Source: Amoebophilaceae bacterium UBA1467 (GTDB lineage Bacteria; Bacteroidota; Bacteroidia; Cytophagales; Amoebophilaceae). Taken from it: a DNA stretch of 13,493 bases. Under the pieces are notes generated by a model that was not told the DNA's origin, searched no databases, and saw only the letters and a list, made by a program, of their open reading frames with translations. The stretch spans positions 13,862-27,354 of the forward strand of contig DCSL01000077.1 in assembly GCA_002325615.1 (NCBI GenBank), given 5' to 3'. Position numbers and translations under genes: made by a program. Position 1 is the stretch's first letter; every line of letters begins with the position of its first letter. Positions 1 to 7,425 of this stretch are shown here, in pieces.

Positions 1-221
1 TAGGAAACCTATGGTGCCAGCCCAAACTGCAACTAAAAGACCAGGATCAATGCGAAGATCAAAACTATTGGGGCGGACTCATGGGAATCAATACCAAATT
101 CAAGCTTGGGAAGCTTGTTTCCTTAAACGCTTCCATCTTATATAAAGATACAGGGTTTGTAGAAGGGATCGTGGCAAATAGTGGCCTCATATTTAGAGGT
201 GGCTTTTCACTTCATTATTAA
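1..221 (+). CDS. C-terminal fragment of a probable outer-membrane beta-barrel protein
   Basis: An open frame enters from the left edge (first whole codon at 3) and stops with TAA at 219-221, giving 72 residues of an unknown larger protein. The tail alternates hydrophobic and polar residues, has glycine turns (GLMGINTKF, GLIFRGGFSLHY) and ends in an aromatic residue, as the last strands of outer-membrane barrels in Bacteroidota often do. The barrel call is inferred from that pattern alone; no family is recognised. The first residues include two cysteines and several Gln/Asp, possibly a loop. It converges on the Nudix gene, and a weak terminator-like hairpin lies downstream. Confidence 0.5.
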   Translation, partial: GNLWCQPKLQLKDQDQCEDQNYWGGLMGINTKFKLGKLVSLNASILYKDTGFVEGIVANSGLIFRGGFSLHY

Positions 222-236
222 TGAAAGACTGTAGAG

Positions 237-252
237 GTCGGCGCGCGCTGAC
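237..252. repeat. 16-bp near-palindrome, G+C-rich
   Basis: GTCGGCGC followed directly by GCGCTGAC forms an imperfect dyad with one non-complementary pair. It lies in the spacer between two convergent genes and is much more G+C-rich than its surroundings. It could be part of a transcript-end structure. No T-tract follows it. The rest of 222-345 shows nothing I can assign. Confidence 0.25.
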
Positions 253-336
253 GTGAGCCCCCTCTCTCGTGATCCTACCCCAGTTGTCGTGTTAGCTTAT
301 AAGGCACGGGAAACACCTGCATGAAAAACCGCATAC

Positions 337-365
337 AGCTCAGGTTTAGTGAGTTTTTATTTTTT
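337..365 (+). terminator. Putative terminator after the left-edge gene
   Basis: AGCTCA (337-342) can pair with TGAGTT (350-355), including one G-U pair, around a 7-base loop. The T-rich run 354-365, broken by one A, follows at once. The stem is short and overlaps the last codons of the convergent Nudix gene, so this is a moderate to weak call. Confidence 0.35.
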
Positions 366-900
366 CAAGAAAATACATCACGTCCTGCAGTGCTCGTGCA
401 TACACTGGCGCAAGCTCTTCCTTGTCTTCAAGTACCATGGCGTGAAAAGCCGACCAGTCAACCAGCTTAACTTCATGCACAGCGTCGGTCTCCAGTACAA
501 GATCTGATACTTGAAAGTCAGCCCTACCCATATAAACATCATTCAACTGACGATCTATGTAGGTAGCGTTTATGGCGGCATCCTGCCTGAAAGAAAATAA
601 GAAGTCAATTTTTACATCAGCTGGATGGAGGCCTAGTTCTTCGTAAAATTCTCTTCGCATGGCTGCACTACTACTTTCCCCCGCTTGCACGTGCCCTGTG
701 ACGGATATGCTCAACTTGCCTGGGTAGTGGTCTGTAGTAGGGGATCGGCGCTGGAGCAGCAGCCTATTGGAGCAATCGAACAAATACAAATGTACGGCGC
801 GATGGACTCTCCCCAGCTTATGTACCTCTTTTTTGGAGAGCACTTCACCTGTTCTGATTCCGCAGTCACTTAGGACATCGATTTTTTCTGCTGTTTCCAC
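346..900 (-). CDS. Nudix hydrolase, IPP-isomerase-like subgroup
   Basis: A 184-residue protein of the Nudix superfamily, whose members hydrolyse nucleoside diphosphates linked to another moiety. A complete Nudix box is visible at residues 69-91: G, five residues, E80-region spacing, then R-E-F-Y-E-E-L-G-L, the metal-binding catalytic signature. The preceding VHRAVHLYLF and LLLQRRS resemble the front of type I isopentenyl-diphosphate isomerases. However, the isomerase segment with its catalytic cysteine is replaced by ISVTGHVQ, so I favour a hydrolase (YfcD-like) over an isomerase. The start is GTG at 898-900; no ATG precedes the Nudix box in frame. It lies 112 bases after trxB with a promoter-like sequence between them, so it may be transcribed separately. 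Substrate unknown. Confidence 0.85.
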   Translation of the reverse strand: METAEKIDVLSDCGIRTGEVLSKKEVHKLGRVHRAVHLYLFDCSNRLLLQRRSPTTDHYPGKLSISVTGHVQAGESSSAAMRREFYEELGLHPADVKIDFLFSFRQDAAINATYIDRQLNDVYMGRADFQVSDLVLETDAVHEVKLVDWSAFHAMVLEDKEELAPVYARALQDVMYFLEKIKTH

Positions 901-962
901 AAATCTTGCTTTATTTTCACCTTTTTTGGCGGATTGTGAATTGAATATGACATTTCAAAAAG

Positions 963-992
963 TAAAGATAGTCCCAATTATTTTTGAAGCAA
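963..992 (-). promoter_or_regulatory. Bacteroidota-type promoter for the Nudix gene
   Basis: On the minus strand TTG (complement of 990-992) is followed by 19 bases and TATCTTTA (complement of 963-970). This differs at one base from the TAnnTTTG -7 element and has the usual spacing to a -33 TTG. It lies in the trxB-Nudix spacer, about 60 bases before the GTG start. Confidence 0.4.
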
Positions 993-1012
993 GATGCTGC
1001 ATTGGCTCTGTG

Positions 1013-1948
1013 TTAGTCCCCCTGAGTAGCCAGAAAACGCTCTGCATCCAAGGCAGCCATGCACCCTGTGCCTGCAGCAGTCACTGCTTGTCTGTACACT
1101 GCATCTTGGACATCGCCTGCCGCAAAGACACCAGGGAGGTTGGTTTTGGTAGTTCCTGCAACGGTTTGGATATATCCCTGAGGATTTAGGTCCAGGTAAG
1201 GAGCAAATAGGGCGGTGTTGGGTTGGTGACCAATAGCCACAAAAAAACCTTGGAGAAGTATATCGTGCTTACGCTGGGTTTGGTTATTGACCACACGCAC
1301 GCCCGTTACAGCTTCTGCACCTAGTATCTCCTCCACCTCGGTTTGCCACAGGATTTCGATATTGGGTTTGCTCATCACACGTTGCTGCATGATGGCCGAA
1401 GCACGTAACTTGTCCCTACGCACAAGCATATATACCTTATTACAAATATTGGATAAATAAGAAGCTTCTTCTGCAGCACTATCTCCCCCACCTACTACGG
1501 CTACCTCCTGCCCTTTAAAAAAGAACCCATCGCAGATGGCACATGCAGAGACTCCTTTTCCATTGAGCCGCTTCTCAGAGGGCAAGCCTAGCCATTGGGC
1601 GGCAGCACCCGTAGCAATAATGATGACCTTGGCCTTGACGGTGTGCTGGTCATCGATGGTTGCTTGGTAGGGATAGGTAGAGAGGTTGACAGCGGTAACG
1701 TTGGCTGCATGGATAGTAGTACCAAATCGCTGGGCCTGCTGTTGAAAGTCGCGCATCATTTGGGGCCCTTGTACACCTTCAGGGTAGCCGGGATAGTTCT
1801 CTACCTCTGTAGTAATGGTCAACTGTCCTCCAGGTTGGTGACCCTGGTAGAGTACGGGGTTGAGGCCAGCCCTAGCAGCATAAATAGCAGCGGTGTATCC
1901 GGCAGGCCCTGAGCCAATGATGAGTACGTTTGCAACTCCTGGGTCCAT
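1013..1948 (-). CDS. trxB: Thioredoxin-disulfide reductase
   Basis: A cytoplasmic flavoenzyme that passes electrons from NADPH through FAD to thioredoxin. The 311 residues match the usual bacterial length. The FAD-binding GSGPAGYTAAIYAARAG lies near residues 12-28, the redox-active CAIC at 136-139 followed by DG, the NADPH-binding GGGDSAAEEA around 153-162, and the C-terminal FAD motif GDVQDAVYRQAVTAAGTG near the end. The active site has Ile where CATC is more usual, a mild variation. The ATG at 1946-1948 lies 14 bases after the rpoD stop, so trxB is probably cotranscribed with rpoD, linking thiol redox capacity to the sigma-factor message. Confidence 0.95.
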   Translation of the reverse strand: MDPGVANVLIIGSGPAGYTAAIYAARAGLNPVLYQGHQPGGQLTITTEVENYPGYPEGVQGPQMMRDFQQQAQRFGTTIHAANVTAVNLSTYPYQATIDDQHTVKAKVIIIATGAAAQWLGLPSEKRLNGKGVSACAICDGFFFKGQEVAVVGGGDSAAEEASYLSNICNKVYMLVRRDKLRASAIMQQRVMSKPNIEILWQTEVEEILGAEAVTGVRVVNNQTQRKHDILLQGFFVAIGHQPNTALFAPYLDLNPQGYIQTVAGTTKTNLPGVFAAGDVQDAVYRQAVTAAGTGCMAALDAERFLATQGD

Positions 1949-1962
1949 GGTAAAAAAACAGC

Positions 1963-2826
1963 TCAGCCTAAGTAGGGCTTCAAAGTATCACTGCGTGAGG
2001 ACTGCCTGAGCTTTTTGATCCCTTTTTCTTTGATTTGTCGCACACGCTCACGGGTCAAATGGAAGCGAGCACCTATCTCTTCTAAAGTCATCGGATGCGT
2101 GTCGTTCAACCCGAAATAGAGCAGGATTACGTCGGCTTCTCGATCAGTAAGTGTAGCTAATGAACGCCGTATCTCTTCTCGGAGCGAGTCGTGCATTAAC
2201 TCATCATCGGGTTTTTCTTCAGAACTATTCTCTAGGACGTCTAATAGGCTATTTTCTTCCCCTTTTACAAAGGGAGCATCTACCGAAATATGCCGCCCGG
2301 ATACCTTCATCGTATCCCTCACCTCGTTGGCACTGACCTCCAGCACTTCTGCTAGCTCCTCAGGGGTAGGTTCACGTTCATATTTTTGCTCTAACTGAGA
2401 GAAAGTCCTAGATATTTTGTTCAAAGAGCCCACTCGGTTCAAAGGCAAGCGCACGATCCTAGACTGCTCTGCCAATGCCTGTAGAATAGATTGCCTGATC
2501 CACCACACAGCATAAGAAATGAATTTAAAGCCTCTCGTCTCATCAAATCGTTGTGCTGATTTGATTAAGCCTAAGTTTCCTTCGTTAATGAGATCACTTA
2601 GGGATAGACCTTGGTTCTGGTATTGTTTGGCTACAGACACAACAAAGCGGAGGTTGGCTTTAGTAAGTTTTTCAAGCGCTAATTTATCGCCCGCTCTAAT
2701 GAGTTTGGCCAAGACTACTTCCTCATCAGCAGTCAATAAATCCACCTTACCGATCTCTTGCAAGTACTTGTCTAATGATTGACTGTCTCGGTTAGTAATC
2801 TGTTTGCTTATCTTAAGCTGTCTCAT
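1963..2826 (-). CDS. rpoD: Primary sigma factor of RNA polymerase (Bacteroidota RpoD)
   Basis: The group 1 sigma-70 factor that directs RNA polymerase to most promoters. With the ATG at 2824-2826 it has 287 residues and begins MRQLKISKQITNRDSQSLDK, the expected N-terminus of Bacteroidota RpoD, which lacks region 1.1 and the long non-conserved insert. Region 1.2 is near 15-35, regions 2.1-2.4 near 50-128 (with FDETRGFKFISYAVWWIRQS), region 3 near 135-200, and region 4.2 helix-turn-helix near 247-275 (MTLEEIGARFHLTRERVRQIKEKG). The frame stays open to 2934, but those 36 extra residues (two cysteines, two prolines near each other) do not look like sigma sequence, so the longer start is rejected. 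It lies 111 bases after pnp and 14 bases before trxB. Confidence 0.95.
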   Translation of the reverse strand: MRQLKISKQITNRDSQSLDKYLQEIGKVDLLTADEEVVLAKLIRAGDKLALEKLTKANLRFVVSVAKQYQNQGLSLSDLINEGNLGLIKSAQRFDETRGFKFISYAVWWIRQSILQALAEQSRIVRLPLNRVGSLNKISRTFSQLEQKYEREPTPEELAEVLEVSANEVRDTMKVSGRHISVDAPFVKGEENSLLDVLENSSEEKPDDELMHDSLREEIRRSLATLTDREADVILLYFGLNDTHPMTLEEIGARFHLTRERVRQIKEKGIKKLRQSSRSDTLKPYLG

Positions 2827-2937
2827 GAGGATTCGATTGTACGCTTTAAATAGATGAATAGAAGTAGTAATCTGCGGAGGGCAACACGGAAACTGGGGTA
2901 TGCGCCTTCCTTTTTTGCCAATTAGATAGGCCACAAG

Positions 2938-5073
2938 CTAACCGGCAGCAGCACCAGTAGGTTTTGGCAACAAGACCTTACGAGAAAGCCTATATTTCCC
3001 AGTTTTAAGATCGATTTCTGTGAGTTTTACTTGTATCTCTTCTCCTTCTTCCAAGATACCTCCTAAGTCTGCTATACGCTCCCATTTCACTTCAGAGATA
3101 TGTAATAGTCCGTCTTTGCCAGGCATGAATTCTACAAAGGCACCAAAGTCTTTTATAGTCTTGACTTTGCCAGTGTATATTTCTCCTAGGATAGGCTGGG
3201 CAACAATATCTTTCACCCGCTGCTCTGCTTTTGCAATAGCTCCTTGGTCAGGGGCGAAAAACTTGACAACACCTACACCATTTTCTTCTTCAACGAGCAC
3301 CGTGGCACCGCTTTCCCGTTGTATTTCTTGGATCACTTTACCCCCCGGGCCAATGACAGCGCCGATCATGTCTTTGGCAATATGCATGATGCTGATTCTG
3401 GGAACATGTGGCTTGTAATCTTTTCGTGGCTTAGCCATGCCCTTGTTCATCTCTTCAAGAATATGTAATCGCCCAGCTTTAGACTGGGCCAAGGCTGCTT
3501 CCAAGATTTCATACGAAAGTCCCGCTACTTTGATATCCATCTGGCAAGCTGTAATGCCTTTTTGTGTACCTGCTACCTTAAAATCCATATCACCCAAGTG
3601 GTCCTCGTCACCTAGAATGTCTGAGAGCACAGCGTATTTTCCAGTCTCCGTGTCCATGACTAGTCCCATCGCAATTCCAGATACAGGTGCTTTGATACGG
3701 ACCCCTGCGTCCATCAGGGCTAAGGAACCAGCACATACGGTAGCCATAGAGGAAGAACCATTGGACTCAAGAATGTCGGATACTATGCGAAGGGTATAGG
3801 GGTTCTCTTCCGCTGAGGGCAAAATCTTTTTCAAGGCCCGCATCGCTAGGTTACCGTGGCCTATCTCTCTCCTGGCAGGGCCTCGATTGGGTTTTACTTC
3901 TCCAGTAGAGAAGCCTGGGAAGTTGTAGTGGAGCATAAATTTGTTGTAGCCTCTTGTCATGGCGCGATCTATTATCTGTTCATCTAGCCTGCTTCCCAGT
4001 GTTACGGTAGTGAGAGACTGGGTCTCCCCCCTCGTAAAAATAGAAGAGCCATGCGCAGCTGGAAGGTAGTCTACTGCTGTCCAGATAGGCCTGATCTCAT
4101 CTAGCTTTCTACCGTCCAGACGCACTCCCTCCTCCAAAATTAAGGTGCGGACAGCTTTTTTTTCTACTTTATGGAAGATGTTATCAAACAAGAAAAGATC
4201 GATCTCGTGATCGTCGGGTAGGCTTTGTAGGTAAGATTGCTTGACTGCTTGCAAGGCTTCTTTGCGCTGCTGCTTGTTGTTGACTCCTGGCTGTATTATG
4301 GCATAGACCTTGTCATAAAGCGCTTTGAATACTGTTTCTTTCCATGCAGGAGCTTCTTGTGGATTTACTTCTACAGGATTTTTCGCACTTGCGCCTACTG
4401 CAGCAGCCAATGCGTCTTGAACCTTACAGTGTTCTTTGATGGCCTCGTGGGCAAATTGTATGGCTGCTATCATCCCTTCCTCCTGTACTTCACTCATTTC
4501 TCCTTCAACCATGAGGATACTCTCTGCAGTAGCACCTACAATTAAATCGATATCAGCCATCTCAAGGGCTTTTGGTGTCGGGTTGATATACAACTGACCC
4601 CCTATTCTGGCAACGCGCACCTCAGATATAGGGCCGGCGAAAGGTATAGGGGAGACCATTAAGGCTGCAGAGGCAGCCAGCGCTGCCAAGGCATCAGGAA
4701 GCACGTCTTCGTCAGCAGATATGAGCGAAATATTGATTTGTGTCTCCGCCGTGTATCCTTTGGGAAAAAGCGGCCGGATAGCGCGATCTACCAGGCGTGC
4801 AATCAATATTTCGTGATCTCCTAGTCTGCCTTCTCGCTTTAGAAAACCTCCAGGAATCTTGCCTGCCGCCGCAAATTTTTCTTGATAGTCTACATAAAGG
4901 GGCAAAAAATACACCCCTTCTTGAGGTTCCTTTTTGGCTACTACGGTAGCGAGAAGCATGGTATCACCCATCCTCACTACTACTGCTCCATCTGCCTGCT
5001 TGGCCAGCTTGCCTGTTTCAATGGTAATTGTTCGGTTGTCAGCAAGTTGTATGGTCTTTGCTATAGGTTGCAT
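2938..5073 (-). CDS. pnp: Polyribonucleotide nucleotidyltransferase (PNPase)
   Basis: A trimeric 3'-to-5' phosphorolytic exoribonuclease central to mRNA decay. The 711 residues are full length. There are two RNase PH-like domains (about 5-225 and 310-545) joined by an alpha-helical segment, then a KH domain (about 555-625, GPGGKVI at 575-581) and an S1 domain (about 629-700, GxVKxIxDFGAFVEF). The second RNase PH domain has GDEDHLGDMDFKVAG, with D491, D497 and K499 in the positions of the E. coli catalytic residues D486, D492 and K494. It follows rpsO after a 136-base spacer that can form a nested hairpin, and precedes rpoD; this order is common in Bacteroidota. Control through that leader is plausible by analogy with E. 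coli pnp, not shown. Confidence 0.97.
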   Translation of the reverse strand: MQPIAKTIQLADNRTITIETGKLAKQADGAVVVRMGDTMLLATVVAKKEPQEGVYFLPLYVDYQEKFAAAGKIPGGFLKREGRLGDHEILIARLVDRAIRPLFPKGYTAETQINISLISADEDVLPDALAALAASAALMVSPIPFAGPISEVRVARIGGQLYINPTPKALEMADIDLIVGATAESILMVEGEMSEVQEEGMIAAIQFAHEAIKEHCKVQDALAAAVGASAKNPVEVNPQEAPAWKETVFKALYDKVYAIIQPGVNNKQQRKEALQAVKQSYLQSLPDDHEIDLFLFDNIFHKVEKKAVRTLILEEGVRLDGRKLDEIRPIWTAVDYLPAAHGSSIFTRGETQSLTTVTLGSRLDEQIIDRAMTRGYNKFMLHYNFPGFSTGEVKPNRGPARREIGHGNLAMRALKKILPSAEENPYTLRIVSDILESNGSSSMATVCAGSLALMDAGVRIKAPVSGIAMGLVMDTETGKYAVLSDILGDEDHLGDMDFKVAGTQKGITACQMDIKVAGLSYEILEAALAQSKAGRLHILEEMNKGMAKPRKDYKPHVPRISIMHIAKDMIGAVIGPGGKVIQEIQRESGATVLVEEENGVGVVKFFAPDQGAIAKAEQRVKDIVAQPILGEIYTGKVKTIKDFGAFVEFMPGKDGLLHISEVKWERIADLGGILEEGEEIQVKLTEIDLKTGKYRLSRKVLLPKPTGAAAG

Positions 5074-5144
5074 ATTTTTTCAATCTGATTAGGTGGCTGT
5101 ATCAATAGGGTTTTCCTGCAATGCTTGGCCTAGTTGCAAAGAAC

Positions 5145-5213
5145 ATAGTGGCCTGAAGCACAGCAAAGGCACCCAATACGGTGAATACATGCCTTGAAGT
5201 AGCTGAGGCCTAT
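5145..5213 (-). promoter_or_regulatory. Nested hairpin in the rpsO-pnp spacer
   Basis: In the minus-strand transcript, right after the rpsO stop, several complementary blocks nest. The pairs, in plus coordinates, are 5145-5147 with 5211-5213, 5150-5154 with 5206-5210 (GGCCT/AGGCC), 5157-5159 with 5202-5204, and 5166-5171 with 5190-5195 (AAGGCA/TGCCTT). The alternative CACC/GGTG at 5170-5173 with 5180-5183 competes with part of the inner stem. No T-run follows, so this looks more like a processing or regulatory stem than a simple terminator. It occupies the place where E. coli has the RNase III-cut pnp leader hairpin; the functional parallel is inference. Confidence 0.45.
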
Positions 5214-5485
5214 TTTCTTAAGCCAAGGCTAGTTACCGCTGCTCGGTATCGCTCCAGATCTTCTCGCTTGAGATAGGATAATAGGCGTTTTCGTTTGCCA
5301 ACAAGCTTGGTCAAGCCTAGCCTAGAGGCCTTGTCTTTTTTATGGGTCCCTAAACGATGGGTTAGGTATTTTATTCTGTGGGTAAAAAGGGCCACCTGAG
5401 ATTCTGTAGATCCTGTATCTTTTGCTGACTTTTTGGCGCCAAACGCTTGAAATAAGCCTTCTTTTTCTGCTTTGGTGAGTTTCAT
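5210..5485 (-). CDS. rpsO: 30S ribosomal protein S15
   Basis: A 91-residue primary 16S rRNA-binding protein of the small-subunit platform. It covers the whole family length, with the conserved DTGSTESQVALFTHRI (about 23-38), LGTHKKDKASRLGL (about 45-58) and the basic KRKRLLSYLKRED (about 63-75). The ATG at 5483-5485 is well placed behind a promoter-like pair only about 35 bases upstream, so the leader is short and leaves little room for an S15 autoregulatory structure. It heads the rpsO-pnp-rpoD-trxB block; the permease gene upstream is on the same strand, 129 bases away. Confidence 0.96.
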   Translation of the reverse strand: MKLTKAEKEGLFQAFGAKKSAKDTGSTESQVALFTHRIKYLTHRLGTHKKDKASRLGLTKLVGKRKRLLSYLKREDLERYRAAVTSLGLRK

Positions 5486-5518
5486 TATAATTGCTTATAG
5501 GCTATTCGGAAACGAGCT

Positions 5519-5550
5519 CAAAAGTAAGAAAAAAAACATACCCCAACAAC
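5519..5550 (-). promoter_or_regulatory. Bacteroidota-type promoter for rpsO
   Basis: On the minus strand GTTG (complement of 5547-5550) is followed by 20 bases that include a run of eight T, then TACTTTTG (complement of 5519-5526), an exact match to TAnnTTTG. Transcription would begin near 5512, leaving a leader of roughly 27 bases before the rpsO ATG. This is one of the two best promoter candidates in the window. Confidence 0.6.
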
Positions 5551-5614
5551 CTGCTGCTACCTACTCTCAACCCATATTGATGGCCGCCAACTTTTGGTTA
5601 GGCTGTATTAGGGG

Positions 5615-7177
5615 TTACTGGTTACGGGGAGGCCTGAATAGTTTGCTGACTTTGTACACACATTTTTTGATCCTTCCCAACAGCACAACATAAAAGTCAG
5701 CCTCTAAGAGGCGCGCGTCTTGATAGGCTTGTCTTAAAAAGAATAACCCAAAAGGAAGCAATAACCAATTGGCGAGCCAAGCTCCACTAAAAGTATCGAT
5801 CACTTCTGCATTGGCCCATTTTTCTCCTAACATTTCAAAGATATAATGCCATACTATCAAGCCTGTGGCAATGATAAGGGGGATACCTAGCCCTCCCTTC
5901 TTGATGATGGCACCTAGGGGTGCGCCAACCAAGAACACAACGATGCAGCTTGCCGCCCATGCCATCATCTTATTCCGTGCTAGTTCATGGCTTCTGATTT
6001 CTTTTTCTAGCCGTTTCGTCTCGGTTACTTGCCGTGCTACTTCTCCCTTAAAGGTCTTTGCCTGTTTCAGCGCTTCTCCATAGATGTGCGCCAAGTCCGT
6101 TGCCTTGTACAGTGTCGATAACGCTTTAGGAAAGTCATTAGCAGCACGTAGTTCCTCTGACTGGGTCTTGGCACGATGGTGTTGCTCAGCATAAACTTTG
6201 AGATGCAATATATTGGCTAACTCTAGTAAGTTTCCCTGCACTGTTGCAGCAGCTGGCTCAGTGTTGTCAGGCGGTGTCAGAAGGCACAATGCCTCTGCGC
6301 TTAAGGACTGCCTAACTTCCTGTATGGCGCTTTTCATAGCAACAACATCGGCAGCCAATTGTTGTGTATTTTTCGTCCTATAAGAGCCAGTAAACAACTC
6401 TTGCTTTGTTCTAGATAGCTTGAATGATTCTAAACTGAGGAGCAATTTTTGGGTTTTGAAACTAGTTCTGTAAAACAGGGGCACTTGCTCATCATTGCTG
6501 GTAGCGGTGTTGGCTTGGGGTGGTTCCTCCACGTAATTATGTCCATTAAACAGTTCAATCACCAGATATGTTTCGTCCTGATTCGCGTATATCCTGCCGG
6601 ATTCGGCCATAGTCAATGATACATTGCCTCTATCCTGGGTGTGGTCGTAAATCATGATGCCTTGTAGCGTTTTTTGATCATCCAGTTTTTTGCGGACTTT
6701 GATGCTATAGCCAGGTATACCATCATAAAACACCCCTTCTTTGATGGCTACAGAAGGCTTCTTCTTGCACAGATCATGCAGCAAACTAAACGTATCCAAA
6801 TAAGCGCGAGGCACTACATAACTGTTAGAGAAAAAAACAAGTACACTCAGCAGCAATACAAAACAGAACAAAGGCAATAAAACCCTTGGTAATGAGATGC
6901 CAGCACTCTTCAGCGCCGTGAGTTCATAATGCTCGCCAAGGTTCCCCAGCGCCATGATAGAAGCAAGCAGGATGGCCAAAGGGAAAGCCTGTTTTGTTGC
7001 CCAAATGCCGACGTAAGAGGCTAATTGCGCGTAGATAGCCAGGCCCAAACCTTTTCCAATCAATTCATCAAAATTGAGGAGAAAGAACTGCATCAAGAGC
7101 ACAAAAAAAGCTGCACAAACAGTGAGCGCAAACAACCCTAAGAAGGAGCTAAGAACAAGTTTATCAATTTTCTTCAT
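5615..7177 (-). CDS. LptF/LptG (YjgP/YjgQ) family permease
   Basis: An inner-membrane component of the LptB2FG transporter that extracts lipopolysaccharide and passes it toward LptC and LptA. The 520 residues show three N-terminal membrane segments (about 9-33, 50-78, 98-118), a large periplasmic part with strands (about 145-255, EGVFYDGIPGYSIKV and IMIYDHT) and a helical stretch (about 270-400), then three C-terminal segments (about 405-425, 430-450, 466-485). FLVGAPLGAIIKKGGLGIPLII at 415-436 is typical of the family in Bacteroidota. Sequence alone does not tell me LptF from LptG, and the other permease, LptB and LptC are not in the window. The helical insert makes it slightly longer than many relatives. 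A basic C-terminal tail follows the last helix. Confidence 0.9.
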   Translation of the reverse strand: MKKIDKLVLSSFLGLFALTVCAAFFVLLMQFFLLNFDELIGKGLGLAIYAQLASYVGIWATKQAFPLAILLASIMALGNLGEHYELTALKSAGISLPRVLLPLFCFVLLLSVLVFFSNSYVVPRAYLDTFSLLHDLCKKKPSVAIKEGVFYDGIPGYSIKVRKKLDDQKTLQGIMIYDHTQDRGNVSLTMAESGRIYANQDETYLVIELFNGHNYVEEPPQANTATSNDEQVPLFYRTSFKTQKLLLSLESFKLSRTKQELFTGSYRTKNTQQLAADVVAMKSAIQEVRQSLSAEALCLLTPPDNTEPAAATVQGNLLELANILHLKVYAEQHHRAKTQSEELRAANDFPKALSTLYKATDLAHIYGEALKQAKTFKGEVARQVTETKRLEKEIRSHELARNKMMAWAASCIVVFLVGAPLGAIIKKGGLGIPLIIATGLIVWHYIFEMLGEKWANAEVIDTFSGAWLANWLLLPFGLFFLRQAYQDARLLEADFYVVLLGRIKKCVYKVSKLFRPPRNQ

Positions 7178-7231
7178 CGCTGATTAGCCATCCATCGCCT
7201 AACTTCGGAAACTTTCAAAGCGAAAGTCCGT

Positions 7232-7239
7232 CAAAAATA
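7232..7239 (-). promoter_or_regulatory. -7 element candidate for the LptF/LptG gene
   Basis: The minus strand reads TATTTTTG, an exact TAnnTTTG match, 55 bases before the permease ATG. No clear TTG lies 19-21 bases further upstream, so only the -7 half is supported. It shares a 115-base divergent spacer with the tRNA promoter. Confidence 0.4.
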
Positions 7240-7252
7240 TGCATATCGCAAA

Positions 7253-7280
7253 TTGAATTCTGACACATATTGTGTATAAT
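7253..7280 (+). promoter_or_regulatory. Promoter for tRNA-Met
   Basis: TTGAAT (7253-7258) and TATAAT (7275-7280) are 16 bases apart, which reads as an E. coli-type sigma-70 pair. Counted as TTG to TA the gap is 19 bases, the Bacteroidota spacing, with TATAATGG as a departure from TAnnTTTG. The -10 ends 12 bases before the mature tRNA, so a start near 7287 would leave a very short 5' leader. Confidence 0.5.
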
Positions 7281-7292
7281 GGGCCCACTTCT

Positions 7293-7366
7293 GGCGAGGT
7301 AGCTCAGGCGGTCAGAGCGTCGGATTCATAACCCGGAGGTCGAGGGTTCGATCCCCTCCCTCGCTA
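7293..7366 (+). tRNA. tRNA-Met (CAU), elongator type
   Basis: A complete 74-base cloverleaf. The acceptor arm GGCGAGG pairs with CCTCGCT (G1-U72 wobble), the D stem is GCTC/GAGC, the anticodon loop TTCATAA has CAT at 7327-7329, the T arm is GAGGG-TTCGATC-CCCTC, and the discriminator is A7366. CCA is not encoded (CCG follows). The anticodon stem TCGGA/CCCGG leaves an A-C mismatch next to the loop. The pairable acceptor end argues against the initiator, which has an unpaired first base. The body does not resemble the lysidine-modified tRNA-Ile(CAU), though that cannot be excluded by eye. Confidence 0.92.
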
Positions 7367-7425
7367 CCGGTGCTATTTGTCAATCCAATTTATGTTTTAA
7401 GATGATAAAGATTTAGCTGGTTCTT

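Noticed and set aside
346..900. Isopentenyl-diphosphate delta-isomerase (idi)
   Set aside because: The front of the protein is similar, but the cysteine-containing segment of true isomerases is replaced by ISVTGHVQ; a Nudix hydrolase fits better.
767..1189. 140-codon plus-strand open frame
   Set aside because: It straddles the ends of the Nudix and trxB genes on the opposite strand and shows no family pattern.
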